12,495 nt of DNA from Pirellulaceae bacterium (GCA_020846515.1 JADLDX010000979.1:1-12495); one strand, 5' to 3'; shown: positions 1-7,942, counted from the first letter of the stretch. The notes: generated from the letters alone by a model not told the origin. Numbers and translations: made by a program.

Positions 1-59
1 GAGTACGCCTGCGGCTGACTGTTAAACGAGAGTACGCCTGCGGCTGAGTGGTAGACGAG
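1..59 (+). repeat. Two direct REP-like repeats left of the RAYT gene
   Basis: Two copies of the window's 27-bp REP-like unit lie head to tail at 1-30 and 30-59. The unit begins GAGTACGCCTGCGGCTGA and the full form ends GTTAAAC. The second copy diverges at its end (GTGGTAGAC instead of CTGTTAAAC). The unit can fold as AGT-AC-GCC, loop TGC, GGC-TG-ACT: two 3-bp stems separated by a mismatched 2x2 internal loop. A stem with a bulge of this kind is a recognised feature of REP elements acted on by RAYT transposases. The second copy ends 5 bp before the first ATG of the transposase gene, so the pair also forms the left border of the element. Confidence 0.8.
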
Positions 60-64
60 GGGGG

Positions 65-694
65 ATGGATATGATCCATGGGTATCATGTGATACTACCT
101 CACTATGGGTTTTGGCTGCCAAATGATCCGCGCGGTTCTTGGTCTGAGTTTGTGGCCAGTTGGGAACTGGCTCGATTCGGCACGACCACGCGCCACATGG
201 ATCAACGTACCCTGGCTCAGCTAACCGAGCATGAAATCGCATTACGCGATGAGATGCGTCAAAACTTGCTGTACCCGCCGGTCTCTTTGTCCGGAATGCA
301 AGCGCTGTCGGTGGCCAACGGCTTCCGATCCCAGGCTGTTACGAGCGGCTATTCTATCTGGGCCTGCGCGATCTTGCCGGAGCATACACATCTGGTGATC
401 GCGCGACATCGATATAAAGTCGAGCAAATCGCGAATCTCCTAAAAGGGGCTGCAACCACGCAGTTGCTCGACGACAATCTACATCCATTGGCGCAATATG
501 CTCAGGCCGGCAAGCGGCCACCGGGAATGTGGGCTCGTCACCAATGGAAAGTCTATCTCGACAGCGACGACCAGATTGAGAACGCTATTGCGTACGTCAA
601 TGACAATCCAATCAAAGAAGGCAAGCCACCGCAGAACTGGAGTTGGATCACGCCGTATGCAGGCCTAGAGCATGCATGGACAACCTATCTCTAG
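65..694 (+). CDS. REP-associated tyrosine transposase (RAYT, Y1_Tnp/HUH family)
   Basis: This is a single-domain HUH nuclease of the IS200/IS605-like Y1 transposase superfamily. RAYTs of this class cut and join single-stranded DNA at REP hairpins. The protein is 209 aa. The N-terminal GYHVILPHYGFWLPNDPRGSW block is typical of planctomycete RAYTs (recalled from family knowledge). The HUH motif is H107-T108-H109 in ILPEHTHLVI. The likely nucleophile is Y177 in AYVNDNP, matching the YVxxNP motif of RAYTs. No frameshift or stop is visible, so it is probably functional. Two starts are possible. ATG at 65 directly abuts the purine run GAGGGGGG (57-64), while ATG at 71 has that run at a normal 6-nt Shine-Dalgarno distance and may be the true start, giving 207 aa. 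The gene is enclosed by REP-like repeats (1-59, 700-726, 761-870) and is convergent with the transglutaminase gene ending at 852. Confidence 0.88.
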   Translation: MDMIHGYHVILPHYGFWLPNDPRGSWSEFVASWELARFGTTTRHMDQRTLAQLTEHEIALRDEMRQNLLYPPVSLSGMQALSVANGFRSQAVTSGYSIWACAILPEHTHLVIARHRYKVEQIANLLKGAATTQLLDDNLHPLAQYAQAGKRPPGMWARHQWKVYLDSDDQIENAIAYVNDNPIKEGKPPQNWSWITPYAGLEHAWTTYL

Positions 695-699
695 TCCAT

Positions 700-726
700 C
701 GTTTAACAGTCAGCCGCAGGCGTACT
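700..726 (-). repeat. Inverted REP-like copy just after the RAYT gene
   Basis: Positions 700-726 are the reverse complement of the REP unit at 1-27, starting CGTTTAACAGTCAGCCGCAG on the plus strand. The copy begins 5 bp after the transposase stop codon. With the direct copies at 761-870 it makes an inverted pair separated by about 34 bp of unrelated sequence (727-760), an arrangement like the BIMEs formed by REP elements. Because it lies between convergent genes, the inverted pair could also act as a bidirectional transcription barrier (inference). Confidence 0.82.
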
Positions 727-760
727 TTCTTCGTACGTGTCTTGACTCTCGTGCTGCTGT

Positions 761-870
761 GAGTACGCCTACGGCTGACTGTTAAACGAGTACGCCTGCG
801 GCTGACTGTTAAACGAGTACGCCTGCGGCTGACTGTTAAACGAGAGTACGTCTACTGCTGACTGCTGAAC
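761..870 (+). repeat. Tandem REP-like block, 27-bp period, overlapping the transglutaminase 3' end
   Basis: Three abutting copies with an exact 27-bp period occupy 761-787, 788-814 and 815-841. They are identical except for one base in the first copy (CCTACGG instead of CCTGCGG). After a 2-bp insertion a diverged copy follows at 844-870 (GAGTACGTCTACTGCTGACT...), and a shorter still more diverged trace may continue to about 890 (ACGTCTACGCTGAC). There are no unique spacers, so this is not a CRISPR array. The last copy lies within the coding frame of the minus-strand gene at 852-1766 and supplies its stop codon. Confidence 0.82.
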
Positions 871-1766
871 GGTAGGACGTCTACGCTGACTTTGAGCGTG
901 TGTTGACCGCCGCCTAGAAAGACGCCGCGGACGGGGACGACGTCTTGATAGTCGCGGCCCCAAGCGATGGGCACGTGGTCATTCGAGCACATGCAATTGT
1001 TTGTGGGATCCAGATCTATCCAACCCGTCTCCGCGCCACAGTACAAACTGAACCAGGCGTGCGATTGATCCGCACCGACTAAACGGGGTTTGCCCTCAGC
1101 AGGTATCGTGCGCAGATAACCACTGACATACCGCGCTGCCAGGCCGATCGATCGCAGGCAGCTAATAGCTACTTGCGCGAAATCTTGGCACACACCCCGT
1201 TTGATCGACATCGCCTCTTGAGGCATCGTGTTGACGAAGGTGGCTGTCGTATCGTATTTGAACTCTTTGTGAATACGTTGCATCAGCGCTTGAGCACACA
1301 GCAAGATCGGGCGACCTGGCGTAAAGTCTTGTAAGGCATAGTCTGCAAAGGCTGCAGAACGTTGGATCCTGCGCGAGTCGTACAGAAACTTGGTCGCTTC
1401 CAGCCAGGCAGGGTCCCGATAAACGGGCATCGCGCTGCCAATGGGACCGCCGGCAATGGCCGCCACGACCTGTTCCCAGGGCCTGGTAAGTTCTGCCGAT
1501 GGCGGTTTGCGATATAGAACGCGCACGCGGCTGATCGACGTGACCTTTAACTGACGATGATTCTCCTCGATGGAAAATGCATGAAAGCGATTGCCAAAGA
1601 AATCCTCGCGCGGATGAAGCTGTTGTGGATGAGGCAAAATGGTCAAGCGATGTGAATGCACACGCACATGCGCGTCGGTGCGCGGTGTCAGCATGACCAG
1701 GTTATGACAGACTCGTACAGGCGATTCGTAAATGTACGTCGTCGTGTGAGTGATCTTGTATTTCAT
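852..1766 (-). CDS. Transglutaminase-like cysteine peptidase/amide-transferase family protein (Bact_transglu_N + transglutaminase core)
   Basis: This 304-aa papain-fold protein has two domains. Residues 1-85 are the Bact_transglu_N beta-domain, with the characteristic start MKYKITHTTTYIYESPV. Residues about 150-260 are the transglutaminase core. The triad is intact: C193 in KRGVCQDFA, H236 in SHAWFS and D253 in WIDLDPT. Bacterial members are thought to hydrolyse or transfer amide bonds rather than cross-link proteins; the substrate is unknown. No signal peptide is visible, so it is probably cytoplasmic. Its ATG overlaps the stop of the upstream ATP-grasp/Alpha-E gene by 4 bp (ATGA), implying translational coupling as the last gene of the cluster. 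Oddity: the family fold appears complete near LKVSVDV, and the last residues plus the TAG stop lie in diverged REP-like repeat sequence, so the C-terminus has probably been remodelled by the neighbouring array. Confidence 0.9.
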   Translation of the reverse strand: MKYKITHTTTYIYESPVRVCHNLVMLTPRTDAHVRVHSHRLTILPHPQQLHPREDFFGNRFHAFSIEENHRQLKVTSISRVRVLYRKPPSAELTRPWEQVVAAIAGGPIGSAMPVYRDPAWLEATKFLYDSRRIQRSAAFADYALQDFTPGRPILLCAQALMQRIHKEFKYDTTATFVNTMPQEAMSIKRGVCQDFAQVAISCLRSIGLAARYVSGYLRTIPAEGKPRLVGADQSHAWFSLYCGAETGWIDLDPTNNCMCSNDHVPIAWGRDYQDVVPVRGVFLGGGQHTLKVSVDVLPFSSQQ

Positions 1767-4306
1767 CGTGGCGCATCCTGTCCGGCCGCATAGTGCCTTT
1801 GCTGTCCGGCGTGTATCAGGAACTTACCCGATATGGCATCAGCTAACTTGGGCAAAATGTCGACGACGCGATCCAACAATTTGTTCAGCGTCGTACGAGC
1901 CTGTCGCTGGTCGACGCGGGCCAGTTCATGCGGATCTGCCAACCGCACAGCGTTGAGCAGCGCTAGCGCAAACCGCTGTTCCATCGAGCGCGGACCGTCG
2001 GCGGTGGAACGCGGCAAGTGATCGACATGCGCGCCGATCATCGCCAACTGATAAACAATCGAACGCGGATTGGTCTCGTCGGTAATCACCAAGTCGATCA
2101 CCGGCGCCGGTTGAATACTGGCCAAATAACGCGAGCGATAGGTCATGACGCTGTCGATGGTCACCAATACGGCTTCCAGCACATCGCTTTCATACGGACT
2201 GGGAATGGCCATCGTGGAACGACACAAGATGGCCGTTTGAGTAGCGCGTTCAATGCGCCGCCCCAAGTCCAAGAACCGCCAGGCTTGTGTGCGGGTCATG
2301 CTCTCCGATGCCAGGCCTGAGAGGGCTACCAACTCGGTGACCAATTGGTCCAACATGGCGATCGCCTCGGGCGCATCAGCCTTGCGGCCCTTCGGCGCGC
2401 GACTGGTCTCTTCGATACGTGTGACGATACGCCACAAGTCCAACGCCACACGATCACGCACTGTGGACGCGATGCGCACCGCTTCATGGATGCTGGCACG
2501 CAGGCTGAACGCAGGCCGTTCGTCGAAGGCTGAACTGGGTAACATCTCGGCGATTTCGGGCAAGTTCTGATTCAACTCTTCGATAACATAGTCCGGTTCA
2601 ATCTGTCCCCGTTCGGCCAGAGCGCGCAGCAGGACTGGCATTTCGGGTACGTCTTCGCGTTCGCCAGTTAATCGCATCAAGGCGGTGCGCAAGAGCCGGG
2701 CCTGAGCCTCAGCACGTTCTACATTGCGACCTAACCAAAAAAGATTGTCGGCCACGCGACTGGGCAGATCATCGCCACTGCGGCGCAGAGCCAGGTTGTC
2801 TTTGGTGGGAGCCAGCAGGGTAAAATCTTCCACCGGCTTTTCTGACAGTACCCACACATCTTGGCTGAGTTCGCCAGCGGTCATCACTTGTTCCAAAGCC
2901 GCGGGGTCGGAGGCCACCCGCCCCAGGCCGCTGGGCAACGTGACATACTCGCCATTTTGCTCAGCCACAAATCCACGCAGCGCAAAAGACCAGGGTTGCA
3001 GATTACCCTCACTCCACACCGGCACGGTCGACCGCCCGAGGGGTTGCTGCGCCACAAAGGCCCAGGGCCTGGCATGCAATTCCGCGATTAACGTCGCGCG
3101 CGCCGCCGCGCTCAATTGACCAGGCAAGGTCGCTGGCGAATCGAATGTGCGAAAGGCTGGACGGACCAGTAATTCATTTAAGTTGGCTAACACATAATCG
3201 CGGGATTCCCGTTCGCCGCACCACCAGGTGGGCACCGTGGGTATCAGCAGATCCTGGCCAAATCGTTGACGACATATGTTGGCAATGTACGGTAAAAAAA
3301 TCGGCGATTCGACGACGCGACTGCCCAGCGAGTTGGCCACCGAGACTTCACCACAACGCAAAACTTCGACTAAGCCCGATACGCCTGAACCCGAGGCGTC
3401 TGCTAATTCCACGGGATCACAATCGTCGTCGTCCAGTCGACGCAGCAAGACTTCTACTGGCAACAGACCGCCCAGCGTCTTGAGCATGACTCGATTCTCA
3501 CGCACGGCTAAGTCGTCACCTTCGGCCAGCGTATAACCCAGATATCGCGCTAGATAAGCATCTTCAGCATACGACTGACTCTTGGGCCCTTTGGTCCATA
3601 GGACAATGCGTGGGTTATCTTTCGAGCGTGGTGCTAAATCCCGCAGCGACTCGCGGAGCACTTTAAAAAACGGAGCCAGTCGTTGGACTCGGCATTTACG
3701 AAACGGCACAGGCAGATTTCGCGAGGTAACAATGCGATTCTCGAGCAGGTACCCTAATCCGAATGGGGCTCGAGTGCGATCGCCCGTGACCCACCATTGA
3801 CCATCGGGCGCTCGGGCCATATCGGCCGCGAACAGTTGCAAATAACGTTGCTCTTTGTTGTTGAGATTCTGATAGGCCGGGCAGAAGCTGGGGTTGGCAA
3901 ACAGGGCTTCCGGTGGCAATAAACCGTCGGATAAGATAGTTCGATGCGTAAACAGATCGGCCAGGATCATTTCATATAACCGCGCCCGCTGAATCAGACC
4001 GGCTGAGATGCCCGACCACTGTTGTTCAGTCAGCAAGGCTGGAATGGCGTCCAAGCGCCACGGACGCGTGGCTGCATCGCCCGCATCACGCGTGCTGAAG
4101 GTGACGCCATCGTTGCTGATTTGACGCTGCGCCCGTTCCCAACGCGCCTTCAATGAATCAACGCCCAGCGTATCCAAGTGGCCGACCAGCATTTTGTAAT
4201 GTGGTCGGAGTTGTCCGTCATGGAAGGCTTCGTCGTACGACCCTGCGCGCTGCTTGTAGTCGGAAAACAACGCGGTAAAGGAAACGTTCTCGGCCGGGGC
4301 ATTCAT
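1763..4306 (-). CDS. Fusion of circularly permuted ATP-grasp ligase and Alpha-E domain
   Basis: This 847-aa protein combines a circularly permuted ATP-grasp domain (CP_ATPgrasp, formerly DUF404/DUF407; residues about 20-490) with an Alpha-E helical domain (about 515-840). ATP-grasp enzymes form amide bonds through an acyl-phosphate; Alpha-E is an uncharacterised helical partner. In the ligase half, R289-R290-x-D292-D293-D294 and the D176-x-x-R179-x-P181-x-G183 segment align with the stand-alone paralogue at 9153-10613. Other motif positions differ: E168 of the paralogue becomes G175, its K373 becomes R382, its GGYG loop is absent, and DLRPYV becomes ALRGFV. Activity may therefore be altered or lost (inference). 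The Alpha-E half keeps both GRxxERA motifs (E530-R531-A532-E533, and 682-688). The ATG shares 1 bp with the stop of the upstream DUF2126 gene (TAATG), and the stop overlaps the next start by 4 bp. Confidence 0.9.
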   Translation of the reverse strand: MNAPAENVSFTALFSDYKQRAGSYDEAFHDGQLRPHYKMLVGHLDTLGVDSLKARWERAQRQISNDGVTFSTRDAGDAATRPWRLDAIPALLTEQQWSGISAGLIQRARLYEMILADLFTHRTILSDGLLPPEALFANPSFCPAYQNLNNKEQRYLQLFAADMARAPDGQWWVTGDRTRAPFGLGYLLENRIVTSRNLPVPFRKCRVQRLAPFFKVLRESLRDLAPRSKDNPRIVLWTKGPKSQSYAEDAYLARYLGYTLAEGDDLAVRENRVMLKTLGGLLPVEVLLRRLDDDDCDPVELADASGSGVSGLVEVLRCGEVSVANSLGSRVVESPIFLPYIANICRQRFGQDLLIPTVPTWWCGERESRDYVLANLNELLVRPAFRTFDSPATLPGQLSAAARATLIAELHARPWAFVAQQPLGRSTVPVWSEGNLQPWSFALRGFVAEQNGEYVTLPSGLGRVASDPAALEQVMTAGELSQDVWVLSEKPVEDFTLLAPTKDNLALRRSGDDLPSRVADNLFWLGRNVERAEAQARLLRTALMRLTGEREDVPEMPVLLRALAERGQIEPDYVIEELNQNLPEIAEMLPSSAFDERPAFSLRASIHEAVRIASTVRDRVALDLWRIVTRIEETSRAPKGRKADAPEAIAMLDQLVTELVALSGLASESMTRTQAWRFLDLGRRIERATQTAILCRSTMAIPSPYESDVLEAVLVTIDSVMTYRSRYLASIQPAPVIDLVITDETNPRSIVYQLAMIGAHVDHLPRSTADGPRSMEQRFALALLNAVRLADPHELARVDQRQARTTLNKLLDRVVDILPKLADAISGKFLIHAGQQRHYAAGQDAPR

Positions 4307-7300
4307 TAGCGATTAGGATTCCGACGCAGGTCGAGCGTTAGCGGAAAGGCCGGATTCCGTTCGGCGGTCGGAGGCGTCCGGTAACCTGGCGAGTGCCCCA
4401 TACGGAAGTATCGAGCCGCGCGCCGTGCTTCTGCTTCAAATGCGTTCACTGGGAAAGTTTGGTAGTTTCTGCCTGCCGGATGGGACACGTGATATGTGCA
4501 ACCGCCCAAGGATCGATTGGTCCATGTATCCAGGATATCGAAAACCAACGGCGTGTGTACGGGAATGGTCGGATGCAATGCACTCGGAGGTGCCCAAGCG
4601 CGGTAGCGAACGCCCGCTACATATTCTCCTGGAACACCGGTCGGGTGCAATGGCAATCGACGACCCTGGCAAGTGATAGCAAATCTCTCACCGTATAGTC
4701 CAGATACCTTGACTTGTAATCTTTCGACTGAAGAGTCCACAAATCGCACTGTGCCGCCGCCTCCGGGTTCTTCGCCCAACACATTCCACGGTTCAATGGC
4801 CGTTCGGAACTCGACAAATAAATCTTTAAAATTTAAATCGCCGATGATCGGGAACTTGAACTCGTAGTGCGGCGCGAACCAAGCACGCTCAATGGCAATG
4901 CCCGCCGTTTGCAATTCGCCCAGCACGTCCGCAAAGTCTTCCCATACAAAATGGGGCAACATAAAGCGGTCGTGCAAAGCGGTTCCCCAGACGGTAAGTG
5001 GTCGCGAGTAGGGTTCTCGCCAGAAGTGCGACACCAGAGCGCGAATCAACAACTGTTGCGTCAGACTCATCTGCGCATGAGGCGGCATTTCAAAACCACG
5101 AAACTCCAACAAACCCAACCGACCAGTACTGCTGTCAGGCGAATAGAGTTTGTCGATACAGAACTCGGCTCGATGCGTATTGCCCGTCAAGTCGATCAGC
5201 AGATTGCGAAATATGCGATCGACCATCCACGGTGGACACGAGGTACCGGCCGATGGCACTTGATCAAAAGCCAACTGCAGTTCATAGATGGCGTCCAAGC
5301 GACCTTCATCGACGCGGGGCGCTTGACTGGTAGGTCCCACGAACCGACCGCTGAACAAATACGAAAGCGACGGATGGTTATTCCAGTAGCCAATTAAACT
5401 GCGCAGTAGATCGGGGCGACGCAGAAAGGGACTGTTCAGCGGCGTCGCGGCGCCGATGACCACGTGGTTGCCGCCGCCGGTTCCCGAGTGCTTGCCATCC
5501 AAGTCAAATTTCTCGGTACCCAAGCGCGTCAGTCGAGCTTCTTCATAAAGAATCGTTGTGTTTTCTACCAGTTCTGACCAGGTCGCGCCTGGGTGAATGT
5601 TGACTTCGATCACGCCGGGGTCGGGCGTGACTTTGACATTGTTCAAACGCGGGTCATTGGGTGGCAAGTAGCCTTCGACGACCACTGGCATTTGTAAATG
5701 ATCCGCCGTAGCCTCAACGGCGGAAACGATTTCCAAATAGTCTTCCAATGATTCAACTGGTGGCAAGAATATATGCAGACGTCCATGGCGTGGTTCAACG
5801 CACAGCGCCGTTCGAACACTCATGCCACCGGTGACCGTCCCGTCGGCTTCAACAATCGATTCCGGCAGTTGATCGCCGCCGTGGTCCACGGGCGCGGGCC
5901 GTTCTTGCTCGCTAATTCCTTTAATCGACGAGGGGCTCTTCGGTGCATCGAGGTAATCTTGCTTGCGCACCAGGGGATGCGGCAGTGGCGGCAACGCGGC
6001 AGTTGGATCGGCCGGTGTGAATTGAAGGATCTGATGGCTGGCCACAACTGGCAGGGCTTCCAATGGCAAGCGCAAGCCGATCGGCGAATCACCTGGTAAC
6101 AAGAACAGGCGTTCGCTACGCGTTGGCCATGGTCCGCTGACCCAGCGTGGTTTGGATTGCCACCACTGTCGTTGTAGAGGCAGGACTAGACCGACCGGTT
6201 TCTCAATGCCGCGTTCAAAGACCTTGGCCATGCGCGCCCGCTCTTCGGGGTCCTTTAGTTTCGGATCGCGTGGGTCAACGTTGACGGGCAGTCGAGCTTC
6301 TTTCAGCACATAGTGCGCGATGTCTTCGTATGCCGGTCGAATGAACTGGGCCGTGACGTTCAAAACGCTCGACAGGTGTTCGGTAAAGCGGGCTGCAGCG
6401 CTTAGACCCAAGCCGTAGTCATGGTCGATATCGGCGATCAACTTGGGATCTTGCCAAATCGGCAAGCCGTCGCGGCGCCAATAACAGCCCAAAGACCAGC
6501 GCGGCAATGATTCGCCGGGATACCATTTGCCTTGGCCATAGTGCAACAGTCCGCCGGGTGCGAAACGTTCGCGCAACCGTTTGATCAGCACTTCCGATAA
6601 TCGACGCTTGTGTGGTCCAACGGCGGCGGAGTTCCATTCGGCACCTTCCATGTCGTCGATCGACACAAAGGTTGGCTCGCCACCCATCGTCAATCGTACG
6701 TCATCGCTTTGCAGACGTTGATCCAGTTGATGCCCAAGCGTCTCGATGGCTTTCCATTGTTCGGGCGTATACGGTTTCGTGACGCGTGGATCTTCATGCA
6801 CACGTGTGACATTCATCTGGAACTCGAAGTCCACTTTGCATTCGGCCAGAGCGCCGCTGATCGGGGCGGCGGTTTGCGGATCCGGCGTACAGGCCAGCGG
6901 GATATGTCCCTCGCCAGCCATCAGCCCTGAGGTTGGGTCCAGTCCAATCCAGCCCGCGCCGGGAATAAAGACTTCAGCCCAAGCATGCAAATCGGTGAAG
7001 TCGCTTTCTGGACCCGATGGTCCGTCCAGGCTTTTGACGTCGGCCGTTAACTGAATGAGGTAGCCGGATACGAAGCGCGCCGCAAAGCCCAGCTGCCGAG
7101 CCATTTGCACAAACAACCAGGCTGAATCGCGACATGAACCACGTTTGATCTTTAATGTTTCTTCAACCGATTGGACGCCTGGTTCCAGCCGTATCGTGTA
7201 ACCGATTTCCTCTTGAACTCGCCGATTGAGGTCGACCAGAAAGGTCACCGTGCGGCGTGGCGTGCGATCAAGACTGGCCAGGAATTTCTTGCCTTCGGTT

Positions 7301-7671
7301 CCTAGCGGTAATAGTTCCATAAACGGACGCAAGTCGCGCATCAGCGACGCGTCATACTCAAACGGAAACTCCTCGGCCGCTTGTTCGACGAAAAAATCGA
7401 ACGGATTGATGACCGTCATCTCGGCCACCACGTCCACTTCGATACGCATCATGCGCGTCGGTTTTGGACAGACGAAGCGGGCTTGAAAGTTGCTGTGGGG
7501 ATCTTGTTGCCAGTTGACGAAATGCTCGTGCGGCGAGACCTTCAGCGAGTAGCTGACGATCGGCGTGCGGCAATGGGGAGCGGGACGCAGACGAATTATC
7601 TGTGGGCCGAGGTTGATCAGCTTGTCATAGTGGTAGGTGGTGACGTGATGTAAAGCGACGCGGATAGCCAT
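4306..7671 (-). CDS. Large transglutaminase-DUF2126 protein (predicted amidoligase fused to papain-like peptidase/transferase)
   Basis: This 1121-aa protein has three parts. Residues 1-90 are Bact_transglu_N. Residues about 145-260 are the transglutaminase core, with the triad C180 (KRGSCRDSAW), H229 (DLHAWAE) and D245 (IGLDPTSG). Residues about 320-1110 are DUF2126. DUF2126 carries conserved-looking blocks LTMGGEPTFVS (327-337), HSGTGGGNHVV (728-738), HRAEFCID (833-840) and LLEFRGFEMPPH (854-865). The last three resemble the arrangement of metal/ATP-binding strands in glutamine-synthetase-like carboxylate-amine ligases, and family literature places DUF2126 among predicted amidoligases; I infer this by eye. 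About 1100 aa is usual for this family, so the gene appears full length. No signal peptide is seen. The substrate is unknown. It is followed by the ATP-grasp/Alpha-E gene with a 1-bp TAATG overlap and preceded by a 271-bp structured spacer. No clear Shine-Dalgarno sequence precedes its ATG. Confidence 0.92.
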   Translation of the reverse strand: MAIRVALHHVTTYHYDKLINLGPQIIRLRPAPHCRTPIVSYSLKVSPHEHFVNWQQDPHSNFQARFVCPKPTRMMRIEVDVVAEMTVINPFDFFVEQAAEEFPFEYDASLMRDLRPFMELLPLGTEGKKFLASLDRTPRRTVTFLVDLNRRVQEEIGYTIRLEPGVQSVEETLKIKRGSCRDSAWLFVQMARQLGFAARFVSGYLIQLTADVKSLDGPSGPESDFTDLHAWAEVFIPGAGWIGLDPTSGLMAGEGHIPLACTPDPQTAAPISGALAECKVDFEFQMNVTRVHEDPRVTKPYTPEQWKAIETLGHQLDQRLQSDDVRLTMGGEPTFVSIDDMEGAEWNSAAVGPHKRRLSEVLIKRLRERFAPGGLLHYGQGKWYPGESLPRWSLGCYWRRDGLPIWQDPKLIADIDHDYGLGLSAAARFTEHLSSVLNVTAQFIRPAYEDIAHYVLKEARLPVNVDPRDPKLKDPEERARMAKVFERGIEKPVGLVLPLQRQWWQSKPRWVSGPWPTRSERLFLLPGDSPIGLRLPLEALPVVASHQILQFTPADPTAALPPLPHPLVRKQDYLDAPKSPSSIKGISEQERPAPVDHGGDQLPESIVEADGTVTGGMSVRTALCVEPRHGRLHIFLPPVESLEDYLEIVSAVEATADHLQMPVVVEGYLPPNDPRLNNVKVTPDPGVIEVNIHPGATWSELVENTTILYEEARLTRLGTEKFDLDGKHSGTGGGNHVVIGAATPLNSPFLRRPDLLRSLIGYWNNHPSLSYLFSGRFVGPTSQAPRVDEGRLDAIYELQLAFDQVPSAGTSCPPWMVDRIFRNLLIDLTGNTHRAEFCIDKLYSPDSSTGRLGLLEFRGFEMPPHAQMSLTQQLLIRALVSHFWREPYSRPLTVWGTALHDRFMLPHFVWEDFADVLGELQTAGIAIERAWFAPHYEFKFPIIGDLNFKDLFVEFRTAIEPWNVLGEEPGGGGTVRFVDSSVERLQVKVSGLYGERFAITCQGRRLPLHPTGVPGEYVAGVRYRAWAPPSALHPTIPVHTPLVFDILDTWTNRSLGGCTYHVSHPAGRNYQTFPVNAFEAEARRAARYFRMGHSPGYRTPPTAERNPAFPLTLDLRRNPNR

Positions 7672-7773
7672 AAAGTTGCGTTTGTAGAAAAAGGTGAATT
7701 CGTGTGAAGCGGGTCAAGTGATCAAGTGCAGCCAGGCGGCGTTGCTCTAAGCCAGATTACCCTCCAGCGATGG

Positions 7774-7931
7774 CCTCCTGTTAGTCGCCGCCTGTTAGTC
7801 GCATCCTGTTGGGAACCAGCTCTGGTCGCGCGTCCCACGCGCGAGGTCTGGCGAGCCGGTTGTTTCTCTGGCCAACTGAGCCACTGGGTTGCCAGTTTGT
7901 TGTGCCAGTTGGTTTTACCAGTTGGTGTAGC
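7774..7931. repeat. Degenerate short tandem repeats in the Alpha-E/DUF2126 spacer
   Basis: The 271-bp spacer 7672-7942 has no supportable gene. Three 14-bp near-copies with the core CCTGTTAGTCG run at 7774-7787, 7788-7801 and 7802-7815, the third more diverged. Three 13-14-bp near-copies with the core GCCAGTTGGT run from about 7891 to 7931. Between the two blocks lies a strong hairpin (7826-7844). Similar short degenerate tandem repeats occur in the next intergenic spacer (8951-9139), although the unit sequences differ. Confidence 0.6.
7826..7844. other. Strong perfect hairpin in the intra-cluster spacer
   Basis: TCGCGCGT (7826-7833) and ACGCGCGA (7837-7844) are perfect inverted repeats around a 3-nt CCC loop (GGG on the minus strand). 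This gives an 8-bp, almost all-GC stem in the transcript between the Alpha-E gene and the DUF2126 gene. No T-run follows on either strand, so it is not a canonical intrinsic terminator. It could be a transcript-processing or decay barrier that sets different levels for upstream and downstream genes (inference). TCTGG flanks it on both sides (7821-7825 and 7847-7851). Confidence 0.6.
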
Positions 7932-7942
7932 AGGCGGCGCGG

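Noticed and set aside
761..870. CRISPR-like array of 27-bp repeats
   Set aside because: The copies abut directly with no unique spacers, and no cas genes are present. The unit also flanks the RAYT gene on its other side, which fits REP elements.
769..963. 64-codon minus-strand frame with repeated YSFNSQPQA
   Set aside because: It is a frame-shifted reading of the 27-bp repeats and of the transglutaminase gene end. The repeated 9-residue peptide follows from a 27-bp period.
3145..3800. Plus-strand frames opposite the ATP-grasp/Alpha-E gene
   Set aside because: They are antisense shadows of a long gene with clear family motifs; their Arg/Ser/Pro-rich translations are typical of such shadows.
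7821..7851. Intrinsic (Rho-independent) terminator within the cluster
   Set aside because: The hairpin is strong, but no T-tract follows on either strand, and co-directional genes continue after it.
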